Origin: Bacteroidales bacterium
GTDB lineage: Bacteria > Bacteroidota > Bacteroidia > Bacteroidales > Lentimicrobiaceae
Length of the DNA: 64,000 nt
NCBI GenBank assembly: GCA_016709025.1
Contig: JADJEQ010000003.1
Location: forward strand, 124,001-188,000
Direction: 5' to 3'
Shown: in pieces, positions 52,049 through 59,753 of the stretch
Numbering within the stretch: the stretch's first letter is position 1
How the letters are laid out: every line of letters begins with the position of its first letter
Made by a program: the position numbers and the translations under genes
Notes under the pieces: generated by a model
Databases searched by the model: none
What the model was told of the DNA's origin: nothing
What the model saw: the letters and a program-made list of their open reading frames with translations, nothing else

Positions 52049-53536
52049 ATGGAACCACGAAGACACAGCGGCATATTGCTCCACCCCACTTCTCTTCCCG
52101 GCGATTTCGGGATAGGAAATTTTGGTCCGGAATCTTTCAAATTCATCGATTTTCTGGCTGAAGCCGGACAAACGCTATGGCAGATTCTGCCGCTCGGACC
52201 GACCGGCCCCGGTGATTCACCCTACCAGAGCTTCTCGGCGTTTGCCATCAACCCGGTTTTGATCGATCTCAATCACTTTGTCAACAAGGGATTGATCGTT
52301 GAAAGCGATCTGGAGGAGGCAAAGTGCGAAAACACGGGTAAAGTGGATTTTGCTTTTGTCAACAGCACACGGGCCACCATTTTCCGGAAGGCTTACCAGG
52401 CATTCCTCGATTCGGCACCGGAACAGGATAAAAAGGCATTTGAATCTTTTTGCCTGAGACATAAATCGTGGCTCGATGATTATGCGCTCTTCATGGCAAT
52501 CAAAGACTATTACGATGGCATAGCCTGGTACCAGTGGCCGCTTCCCATCCGAAAAAGAGAAAACCGGGCCATGCAGAATTTTCGTCAAATGCTGAAATGG
52601 CAAACCGGATATCACCGGTTTCTGCAGTTTGTGGTGAATTGCCAGTGGTTTTTTGTAAAAGCCTATGCCAACGATAAAAAGATTAAGATTGTAGGGGATA
52701 TTCCCTTGTATATCTCTTTCGACAGTTCCGATGCCTGGGCAAAACCCGAAATGTTTATGCTCGACCGGAAGCTGAAACCAATCCTGGTTGCGGGTGTTCC
52801 GCCTGACTTCTTCAGTGAAACAGGTCAACTCTGGGGCAACCCCGTGTATAGCTGGGACTACCATAAAAAAACAGGCTTCCGCTGGTGGATTGAGCGAATG
52901 GAATACAACCTGGAAATGGCTGATATTGTTCGCATCGATCATTTCAGGGGCCTCGCAGCTTACTGGGCTGTGCCGTATGGAGCTAAAAACGCGATCGACG
53001 GTGAATGGCTGCCGGCTCCCGGTGATGCACTCTTCAGGGCGCTTACCCGGAAAACAGGCCCATTGCCTATCATCGCCGAGGACCTGGGTCTGATCACCCC
53101 GGATGTAAATGAACTCAGGGATAAGTATGGTCTGCCGGGAATGAAGATCCTGATGTTTGGTTTCGATATGGCGGATGAAAATCCCTTTTTGCCCCACCTT
53201 TACATACCCAATTCAGTGGTCTATACCGGAACCCACGACAACGATACCGTGATGGGCTGGTACAGTTCCATAAATGAGGAAGAAAAAAAGAAATTCCACG
53301 ATTACAGCGGGTGCAGTGGGTGTGATGTTCACTGGCAGATGATCCGCATGTCGCTGGCTTCCGTTTCCAATATGGCGGTAATCCCATTGCAGGATATCAT
53401 GGGGCTTGGCAGCGAAGCAAGGATGAATATTCCCGGAACCCCGCACAGCAACTGGCAATGGCGGTTTAAAGACGGAGATCTGTTGACTGAATATACAGGG
53501 AAATTGAAGTTATTCTGTAAACTTTATAATCGGTGA
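52049..53536 (+). CDS. malQ: 4-alpha-glucanotransferase (amylomaltase, GH77)
   Basis: A 495-residue GH77 enzyme of normal length that transfers maltodextrin segments and releases glucose. Motifs are the start HSGILLHPTSLPGDFGIG, GDIPLYISFDSSDAWAKP, the catalytic VRIDHFRGLAAYWAVP (nucleophile Asp), PIIAEDLGLITPDV (acid/base Glu) and YTGTHDNDTVMGW. It would convert maltodextrin released from maltose or glycogen. It lies in the disaccharide cluster 297 bp after the MFS carrier. Confidence 0.95.
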   Translation: MEPRRHSGILLHPTSLPGDFGIGNFGPESFKFIDFLAEAGQTLWQILPLGPTGPGDSPYQSFSAFAINPVLIDLNHFVNKGLIVESDLEEAKCENTGKVDFAFVNSTRATIFRKAYQAFLDSAPEQDKKAFESFCLRHKSWLDDYALFMAIKDYYDGIAWYQWPLPIRKRENRAMQNFRQMLKWQTGYHRFLQFVVNCQWFFVKAYANDKKIKIVGDIPLYISFDSSDAWAKPEMFMLDRKLKPILVAGVPPDFFSETGQLWGNPVYSWDYHKKTGFRWWIERMEYNLEMADIVRIDHFRGLAAYWAVPYGAKNAIDGEWLPAPGDALFRALTRKTGPLPIIAEDLGLITPDVNELRDKYGLPGMKILMFGFDMADENPFLPHLYIPNSVVYTGTHDNDTVMGWYSSINEEEKKKFHDYSGCSGCDVHWQMIRMSLASVSNMAVIPLQDIMGLGSEARMNIPGTPHSNWQWRFKDGDLLTEYTGKLKLFCKLYNR

Positions 53537-54241
53537 TCAATTTCGGATTGCGGATTACGGAATCGTTACAGGGTTCAAGGGTTTCAGAGTTTGAGTTTCA
53601 GGGTAGGGTTACAGGGTTTCAGCCAGGAGAGGAGCTTTTCTTTATTGGCGAGGGGGCGGAAGGAGTCACACGGAACAGGGTTTAGCTTCGCAGACCTTCG
53701 GTTCAGAATTGTGATTCAGGAATACAGGCCGCCCGACTGACTTATACGCTGCTGAAATTGAACATGATTTTAGTCGGTCAGGCGGGGTTTTAAATCAGGA
53801 TTATTGGACTACCAGACAAAGGATTCATCCCCATTATTCCATCACATTCAATATTCAACATCTGCACTGTGTACTGGTTCGAATAACAATAGGATGTCGG
53901 AAGTCAGATGTCGGAAGTCGGATGTAAAAGGTAGGATTCCTCTGACTGTTATCAACAACCAGAGACTAGAAACCAGAGACAAGAGACAAGAAACCACAGA
54001 CCAAAGGCCCAAATAGGTGGTCGAGCCGAGACCATCCGATAAACCGAATTCGGAAGTGAAGCGAAGGTCAATAAAGGCAAATCAGCTAATCTGCTAATCA
54101 ACCAAGCCGGACCGTAGCGAAGCGAAGGATACTGAATGTAAATCCGAAATCTGAAATCCGAAATCCGAAATCAAAATCCGAACCGTAGCGAAGCGAAGGA
54201 TACCGAATGTAAATCCGAAATCCGAAATCCGAAATCCGAAA
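53537..54241. repeat. Repeat-rich 705-bp spacer between malQ and the first P-loop gene
   Basis: Segments include GTTTCAGGGTTACAGGG-type phrases (about 53566-53625), TTGGCGAGGGGGCGGAAGG (part of the element shared with 18545 and 55087), ATGTCGGAAGTCGG, ACCAGAGACAAGAG units, AATCTGCTAATC, CCGTAGCGAAGCGAAGGAT twice, and AATCCGA x many (about 54140-54240). No gene is credible in it. The 70-codon frame at 53804 is composed of the phrases. Confidence 0.8.
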
Positions 54242-54877
54242 TTAAACCGGAACTACCTGATATTCCTTATTGATAAAGATGTTGGCCTTGCTTCTGAGTG
54301 ACTGAACCACCTGATGTTCGCGTTCGAGTACCTGCATCCGGTATTCATTCTGAGGCTCTTTGCCCCTCACAACCTGGGCTTTCTTGGTTTCGTGATAGGT
54401 GAGCTCAATAAAAATACCCAGGTCAATGCCTTCGGTATTGATGGCATACAATCCGTCAACGATGATCATGTCAACTCCCTTAAAATCGGTGGTCAGGTGG
54501 TCAACCTGTTCGGTTACCAGGTCGATGCAGGGCATGGTGGAGGTGCGGTCGTTTTTAAAATCGCCGATGTTTTTATAGATGGTATCCCAGTCGTATTCAC
54601 CAAGCCCGACAGCGGTTTCAATTCCGTTTTTCTTGCGCCATTCGGTCCGTTCAAGCGGATGAATGCGGTAATAATTGTCGATGTGGATTGGTTTGCACAC
54701 AATGCCTTCTTTTCTGAGCATTTTAGCCAACACATGCGACAATTCGGTTTTCCCCGAACCTGATTCGCCCGAAACGGCAATCATAAACTTATTTTTCCTG
54801 TTCTTCAGGATAATGGGAAGAATTTCTTTTGCAGCATTTTCATGCTTTTCTGTAATCAGCAATACGTCACCAAGCAT
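54242..54877 (-). CDS. Uridine-kinase-like P-loop protein (active-type Walker A)
   Basis: A 211-residue protein of the URK/PRK kinase superfamily. Walker A is GESGSGKT (37-44), followed by HIDNYYRIHPLERTEWRKKNG (the nucleoside-kinase-like acceptor region), then VDGLYAI (Walker B type). The C-terminal half carries EREHQVVQSL. The exact substrate cannot be read. Its paralogue at 55531-56169 has the same start (KHENAA) and end motifs. Proximity to a maltose phosphorylase suggests a sugar- or nucleotide-linked role in that pathway (inference). Confidence 0.75.
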   Translation of the reverse strand: MLGDVLLITEKHENAAKEILPIILKNRKNKFMIAVSGESGSGKTELSHVLAKMLRKEGIVCKPIHIDNYYRIHPLERTEWRKKNGIETAVGLGEYDWDTIYKNIGDFKNDRTSTMPCIDLVTEQVDHLTTDFKGVDMIIVDGLYAINTEGIDLGIFIELTYHETKKAQVVRGKEPQNEYRMQVLEREHQVVQSLRSKANIFINKEYQVVPV

Positions 54878-55530
54878 ACTATCTGTTTTTAAGTTATGTT
54901 ATTCAAAGATTCAAGAAAAATTCAAGCTCAAAGCTCAAAGTAAAAAGCTCAAAGTAAAAAATTCTCTGGAGCTAAGGTCTTCAGTAGTGAGTAATTCAAA
55001 GAATCAAGAGTTCAAGGGTTCAAGGGTTCAAAGGTTACAAAAGTTCAAAAGTTTCAGGGTTTCAGAGTTTCAAAGTTTCAGATTTTCAGAATTTCAGGGT
55101 TTCAGGGTGGCTGAGTGAGAAAGGGCTTCCGGCTCCCCCTCGCCACTTGGAGAGGGAGGGGGGTTTCGGGTTTCAGGGTTTCAGTTTCGAGTTTCAAGTT
55201 CGGTTTCAGGTGGTGGCCCGGGGGTTACTGAGAGGGGGGGTCAGAGGTTTCAGGGTTTCAGAATTAAAAAGCTGCCATCATTCCATCCTTCCCATCATTC
55301 CATCATTCCATCCTTCCATCTTTCCATCTTTCCATCTTTTTTTGTCACCCTGAGCGTAGTCGAAGGGCCATCATTCCATCATTCCAATATTCCAAAATCT
55401 ACTGATCCGGTAATTTGCAAATCAACTAATTGGCTAATTTACAAATCAACTAATTGGCTAATCCGCTAATCCGCTAATCTGCCAATCAGCAATCCGAAAT
55501 CCGAAACCCGAAATCCGAAATCAGCTATTC
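54878..55530. repeat. Repeat-rich spacer between the two P-loop genes
   Basis: AAGCTCAAAGT units; GGTTCAAGGGTTCAA units; TTTCAGGG/TTTCAGAG arrays; the 59-bp segment (55087-55145) that is the exact reverse complement of 18545-18603; TTCCATCA/TTCCATCT arrays; a TGTCACCCTGAGCGTAGTCG copy (55343-55362); AATTGGCTAATTT/AATCCGC units. No gene. Confidence 0.85.
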
Positions 55531-56169
55531 TCAGTAATGAAAAATCTCACTGGCCGTGTCAAAATCAAGATAAAAATCTGCCAGGGGTTTCAGGGACTGA
55601 ACTACCTGATGTTCGCGCTCCAGCACCAGCATCCTGAATTCATCAAGTTCTTCCTTACCCGACATAATCTGCTCTTCCATGGTTTCGTGGTAGGTATTTT
55701 CAATAAAAACTTTCAGGTTGGCACCTTCAATTTTAACAGAATACAAACCCTCAATAACCAGGATATCAATCGCTTTAAAATTGGTGGAAATGATATCAAT
55801 CTCCCCGGTAAACAAGTCATACGAAGGGTACGTAGACTTATCACCTATCCGGAAATCATTGATGTTCTTGTTGATCATATCCCAGTCGTATTCTTCATAG
55901 CCAATCGATTCGATGCCATGTTTCTTCCGCCATTCAGTCCGCTCAGCGGGAGGAACCTTGTAGTAGTTGTCCATATTCAGCAACTTGGTTTTCAGGCCTT
56001 CTTTTTTTATCAGCCTTCCAAGCATATGTGCAACCTCGCATTTCCCGGTTTCAACTTCACCGGAGATGGTAATGATGTATTTACCTTTCCGCTCTTCCTG
56101 CACCTTCTCGAGAATGGTCTGTGCAGCATTTTCATGCTTTTTATTCAGTAAAAGGATATCGTTAAGCAT
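55531..56169 (-). CDS. Uridine-kinase-like P-loop protein with altered Walker A
   Basis: A 212-residue paralogue of the 54242-54877 protein: same KHENAA start, MDNYYKVPPAERTEWRKKHG, VIEGLYSV and LEREHQVVQSL end. The Walker A reads GEVETGKC (37-44), with Cys in place of the Thr/Ser that binds the Mg/phosphate, and VET replacing the usual SGS. It may be catalytically impaired and act as a partner or regulator of its paralogue. It lies 38 bp upstream (in the transcript sense, downstream) of the phosphorylase fusion on the same strand. Confidence 0.72.
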   Translation of the reverse strand: MLNDILLLNKKHENAAQTILEKVQEERKGKYIITISGEVETGKCEVAHMLGRLIKKEGLKTKLLNMDNYYKVPPAERTEWRKKHGIESIGYEEYDWDMINKNINDFRIGDKSTYPSYDLFTGEIDIISTNFKAIDILVIEGLYSVKIEGANLKVFIENTYHETMEEQIMSGKEELDEFRMLVLEREHQVVQSLKPLADFYLDFDTASEIFHY

Positions 56170-56207
56170 AGTCAGATTGTGTATTTCGAGTTAATTAGAT
56201 CCTTTAA

Positions 56208-59200
56208 TTAAAGTTTTACTTTAAGTTCCTGATTGCTACTCAAAGGATATTCTTTCCCTGCAATTTCCACATAAAGTGGTCCGGCAACCGGACTTAAAGT
56301 TTTAATTTCGATTCCATTCTTTTGAACCTTCAGGCTGAATCTGTTACCCCTGAACGAAAACCCAAATGCCAGGCTTTTCCATGCATCGGGCAGGTTTGGA
56401 TTTATCCTGATGTGATCACCCCTGAGATTGAGGCCTGCATAAGCATAAATGGCAATCAGCACAGTGCCGGCCATCACCCCCAAGTGAATTCCTTCGGCGG
56501 TTGTTCCACCCTGTATATCGTTGTAATCGCTGCTGAGGGCATCCTGATAGAGTTCCCAGCTTAGTTTGCGATCACCGATCATGTTGGCCAGCAGCGCATG
56601 CACTACCCTGCTGAGGGTAGAACCATGCGAGGTACGGGCAAGATAATATGCCAGGTTTTCCTTCAGGTACTCATCCTTCATTTGGTATCCCAATTCTTCC
56701 AGAATTCCGCGCACTTCTTCATCATCGAGATTGTAGAACGCCATTAGGGTATCGGCCTGCTTGGCTACCTTAAACTCATCGGCCGATTTTCCTTCTGCCT
56801 TCAGAATGCGGTCGAGCCGGTAGATATTGCCGTAGTTTTTACGATAGTAATCCCAGTCGAGCTCTTTCAGGTCGAAATAGCCATCGTATTGGGAGATGAT
56901 GCCTTCGGGTGAAATCACCACATTCAGTTTGCGGGAAATATCTCTCCAGCGTTCAAGTTCATCAGAAGAGAGATTAAGCTTTGCCTCCACAACTTTAGCC
57001 TGTTCGCCAATCAGATTCAATACTTCGAAAGCCTTGTCGATCGCCCATACCACCATGATATTGGTGTAGGCATTGTCGCGCAGACCACCTTCGGTGGAAT
57101 TGTGATACTGCTCATGAAATTCATCCGGGCCCATCACTTTTGCAATGCTGTAACGGCCTGTAGCCGGGTTTAGTTCCGATTTCCCTGCCCAGAAACGGCA
57201 GATATCCAGGAACATCTCGGCTCCATATTTTTTCAGGAACTCAAGATCTCCTGTTGTGTGGTAATATTCCCACACATCGTAAGCAATGGCCAGGGAAACA
57301 TGTCGCTGCAGCGAACTGTAGTCGTCACCCCATTCACCGTTCAAAGGATTGAGGTGTACCACCTGGGTTTCCTCCCTTCCATCACTTCCGCTTTGCCAGG
57401 GGAACATGGCACCGGTATAACCGTATTCTCCGGCATATTCGCGTGCTCTGGGCAAACGGTTGTATCGGTACATCAGGGTAGCCTTTGCGGCTTCCGGCAG
57501 ATGGATGTTGTAAAAAGGCAGGATAAAGAGCTCATCCCAGAAGATATGCCCCCTGTACGCATCGCCATGCAAGCCGCGGGCGGTGAAACTGGCGTCGATG
57601 GAAGCATTGTGGTGAGATGCTGAAACCATCAGATGATATAGATGAAGCCGCAACAGTTTCTGATCCATCCGGTTGTCTTCAACCCGTACATCTATTTTGT
57701 CCCACAATCCCTGCCATACTTCCAAACTTCCCTGAAGAAGCTCATCAAATCCTCTATATGTCCCAACCGCTTCTATCGCCTTTTCCAGTGGATCGGCAAC
57801 ATCATCCGGTTTTGAGGTATAAATGGCAACTGATTTCTCAAATACAACAGTCTTACCAGCCTCTGCTTTAACTTTAAAATGCAGGTAAGCTTTGGCAGGA
57901 CTAAGTTGTTCCATACCGGTGATTTTCAATTCTTCCCCATTGGTGAACAGCTTATGATTGGCTGCCTCCACAATGTTGACGGCCGATTGGGTTGTCTCAA
58001 CCGAAACCCAGATTAAATTCTCACGGCATCCCTGCTGCAGGGGTTTCAGATGCTGCTGGTTCAATTGTTTATACCGTTCAACGCCATCGTTGATGATGTC
58101 GCCGTTTATTCCGCTGCTTAAAGTTATTTCACCACTGTAATTAAGGGGCGTAATTGCGTAATGAAGCGAAGCCAGGTGGGGATCGGCCATGCTGGCCATG
58201 CGTTTTGAAACCACCCTTGTTTCACGTCCCTGTTTATCTTTTACAACAATCGTCCTGGAAAATACACCGGTTCTGAAATCCAGATGCTTCCTGAATTCGG
58301 AAAACTCAGCCTTATTGAAATCAAACCAATCACCGCCATCGATTTTAAAATTAACCGGAAGCCAATTCGGTACATTCACAAAATCTTCATTTTCAACCAT
58401 TCGGTCACCTACTTTGGAGGCCAGGCGGTTATACAATCCGGCGATGTAGGTGCCTGGGTTGTTAATTGCATTGGAATCAGTTTCTTCCATGGCGTCGCGG
58501 GTACCGAAATAACCATTCCCGACGGCCAGCAATGCTTCACGGGTGCGTTCCTTTTTGGGATCGTACGAGTGGTAGGTGATCGACCACTGATCATCCTGAA
58601 GTCCCTTTTCGAACCATTCGTTGATGCGGTCAATCCCGGTTTCTTCGAGGTCTTCAACAACGACATCAGCACCATTCAGAAGCAATTCGCGTGAATTCTC
58701 CTCGCGTGCAACCCCGATTACCAGTCCAAAATTGCCCTTTTGTCCGGCCTGAACGCCTGATACGGCATCTTCAACAATAACCGATCGGTGGTATGAAACT
58801 CCCATGTTATCGGCTGCGGTGGTAAAAATATCCGGTTCTGGTTTTCCCTTCAGTTTCAATTCAGCAGAAACAACGCCATCCACCCGGGTTTCAAACAGAT
58901 GGAGCAGACCTGCGGCTTCCAGCACCGGACCACAGTTTTTACTCGAAGAGGCCACCCCTACCCTGATGTTCTCCGCTTTCAGTTGATGAATCAGTTCTAC
59001 GGTACTTTCATAAACCCCAACGCCATCGCGTTTGAGAATCTCATTGAATGCATAATCCTTGCGGTTACCGAGTCCGCAAACCGTTTCCATATCATGCGTG
59101 TCGGAAGGATCACCAAAAGGAATATTGATCCCACGCGATTTCAGAAAATCTTCCACGCCTTTGTAACGGGGTTTACCATCAACAAAGGGCAGATAGTCGC

Positions 59201-59360
59201 TGGTATGGGTAAATTCTCTGAATGTTTCCCCGTATTTTTTTTCACGCTCCCTCAAAAAGCCATCAAACATTGTTTTCCAGGCTGAACTATGAACCAGTGC
59301 AGTTTGGGTAATCACTCCATCAAGGTCGAATATAACGGCATCGAAATGGTTTTTATGCAT
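56208..59360 (-). CDS. Fused beta-phosphoglucomutase (HAD) and GH65 disaccharide phosphorylase
   Basis: A 1050-residue two-domain enzyme. Residues 1-240 are HAD-type beta-phosphoglucomutase: VIFDLDGVIT (D12, D14), VASSSKN, KGKPEPDIF, EDAVSGVQAG. Residues about 260-1050 are a GH65 phosphorylase: GYFGTRDAMEE, GHIFWDELF, KVMGPDEFHE with the catalytic acid E747, and YNDIQGGTTAEGIHLG. The fused order means beta-glucose-1-phosphate from the phosphorylase can be passed to the mutase. The GH65 substrate (maltose, trehalose or kojibiose) is not readable; the MFS and MalQ neighbours favour maltose. A similar HAD-GH65 pairing exists as separate genes in other bacteria. Confidence 0.9.
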   Translation of the reverse strand: MHKNHFDAVIFDLDGVITQTALVHSSAWKTMFDGFLREREKKYGETFREFTHTSDYLPFVDGKPRYKGVEDFLKSRGINIPFGDPSDTHDMETVCGLGNRKDYAFNEILKRDGVGVYESTVELIHQLKAENIRVGVASSSKNCGPVLEAAGLLHLFETRVDGVVSAELKLKGKPEPDIFTTAADNMGVSYHRSVIVEDAVSGVQAGQKGNFGLVIGVAREENSRELLLNGADVVVEDLEETGIDRINEWFEKGLQDDQWSITYHSYDPKKERTREALLAVGNGYFGTRDAMEETDSNAINNPGTYIAGLYNRLASKVGDRMVENEDFVNVPNWLPVNFKIDGGDWFDFNKAEFSEFRKHLDFRTGVFSRTIVVKDKQGRETRVVSKRMASMADPHLASLHYAITPLNYSGEITLSSGINGDIINDGVERYKQLNQQHLKPLQQGCRENLIWVSVETTQSAVNIVEAANHKLFTNGEELKITGMEQLSPAKAYLHFKVKAEAGKTVVFEKSVAIYTSKPDDVADPLEKAIEAVGTYRGFDELLQGSLEVWQGLWDKIDVRVEDNRMDQKLLRLHLYHLMVSASHHNASIDASFTARGLHGDAYRGHIFWDELFILPFYNIHLPEAAKATLMYRYNRLPRAREYAGEYGYTGAMFPWQSGSDGREETQVVHLNPLNGEWGDDYSSLQRHVSLAIAYDVWEYYHTTGDLEFLKKYGAEMFLDICRFWAGKSELNPATGRYSIAKVMGPDEFHEQYHNSTEGGLRDNAYTNIMVVWAIDKAFEVLNLIGEQAKVVEAKLNLSSDELERWRDISRKLNVVISPEGIISQYDGYFDLKELDWDYYRKNYGNIYRLDRILKAEGKSADEFKVAKQADTLMAFYNLDDEEVRGILEELGYQMKDEYLKENLAYYLARTSHGSTLSRVVHALLANMIGDRKLSWELYQDALSSDYNDIQGGTTAEGIHLGVMAGTVLIAIYAYAGLNLRGDHIRINPNLPDAWKSLAFGFSFRGNRFSLKVQKNGIEIKTLSPVAGPLYVEIAGKEYPLSSNQELKVKL

Positions 59361-59404
59361 AAGTATTTGATTATGTGTATCTTCTAAAATTCCGATTTGC
59401 TAAG

Positions 59405-59412
59405 CAAAGATA
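59405..59412 (-). promoter_or_regulatory. Bacteroidota-type promoter on the minus strand (TATCTTTG)
   Basis: TATCTTTG on the minus strand ends 44 bp before the phosphorylase ATG at 59360. TTGTCC (minus strand, 59439-59434) lies 21 bp upstream at the -33 position. It fits a Bacteroidota housekeeping promoter for the phosphorylase operon. Confidence 0.5.
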
Positions 59413-59633
59413 ATGAATTACAATCAAGCTTATGGACAAGTTGGTAAAAAATTGTTAAGCTTCTGAGCAGGGAATGAAATTCCGAAATAATCAAAACAGC
59501 TATTCACCATTTGATGTGCCGGGATTAAAAATATGTATGTCTTCGAAATAAAATACTAAAAAATGTCCTGTACATTCAGTTATCGCATAATATATCACTC
59601 AATAAAAACAGCGACCGTTTGCCCAAAAACAAA

Positions 59634-59656
59634 GCTATCCGGACTAACCGGATAGC
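59634..59656 (-). terminator. Hairpin terminator of the lipoprotein gene
   Basis: GCTATCCGG-N5-CCGGATAGC is a perfect 9-bp stem; on the minus strand it is followed by TTTGTTTTT. It lies about 98 bp after the lipoprotein stop codon (59754). Confidence 0.7.
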
Positions 59657-59753
59657 ATTGACAGAGTAGATTTATCGGTTAAATGCAATTTGATCTGATG
59701 ACTGATATTATTTCATCCTTTGTGAAGTATAGTCATCAGAAGCACTTCATGTA

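Noticed and set aside
52217..53197. 326-codon frame opposite malQ
   Set aside because: It is a shadow of a GH77 gene with intact catalytic motifs; no recognisable domain on the minus strand.
54675..55118. 147-codon frame running into TTTCAGGG repeats
   Set aside because: The second half is repeat-encoded and the first is antisense to a real gene.
55537..56151. 204-codon frame opposite the P-loop gene
   Set aside because: The other strand has a full URK-like protein with a close paralogue; the antisense frame follows from codon bias.
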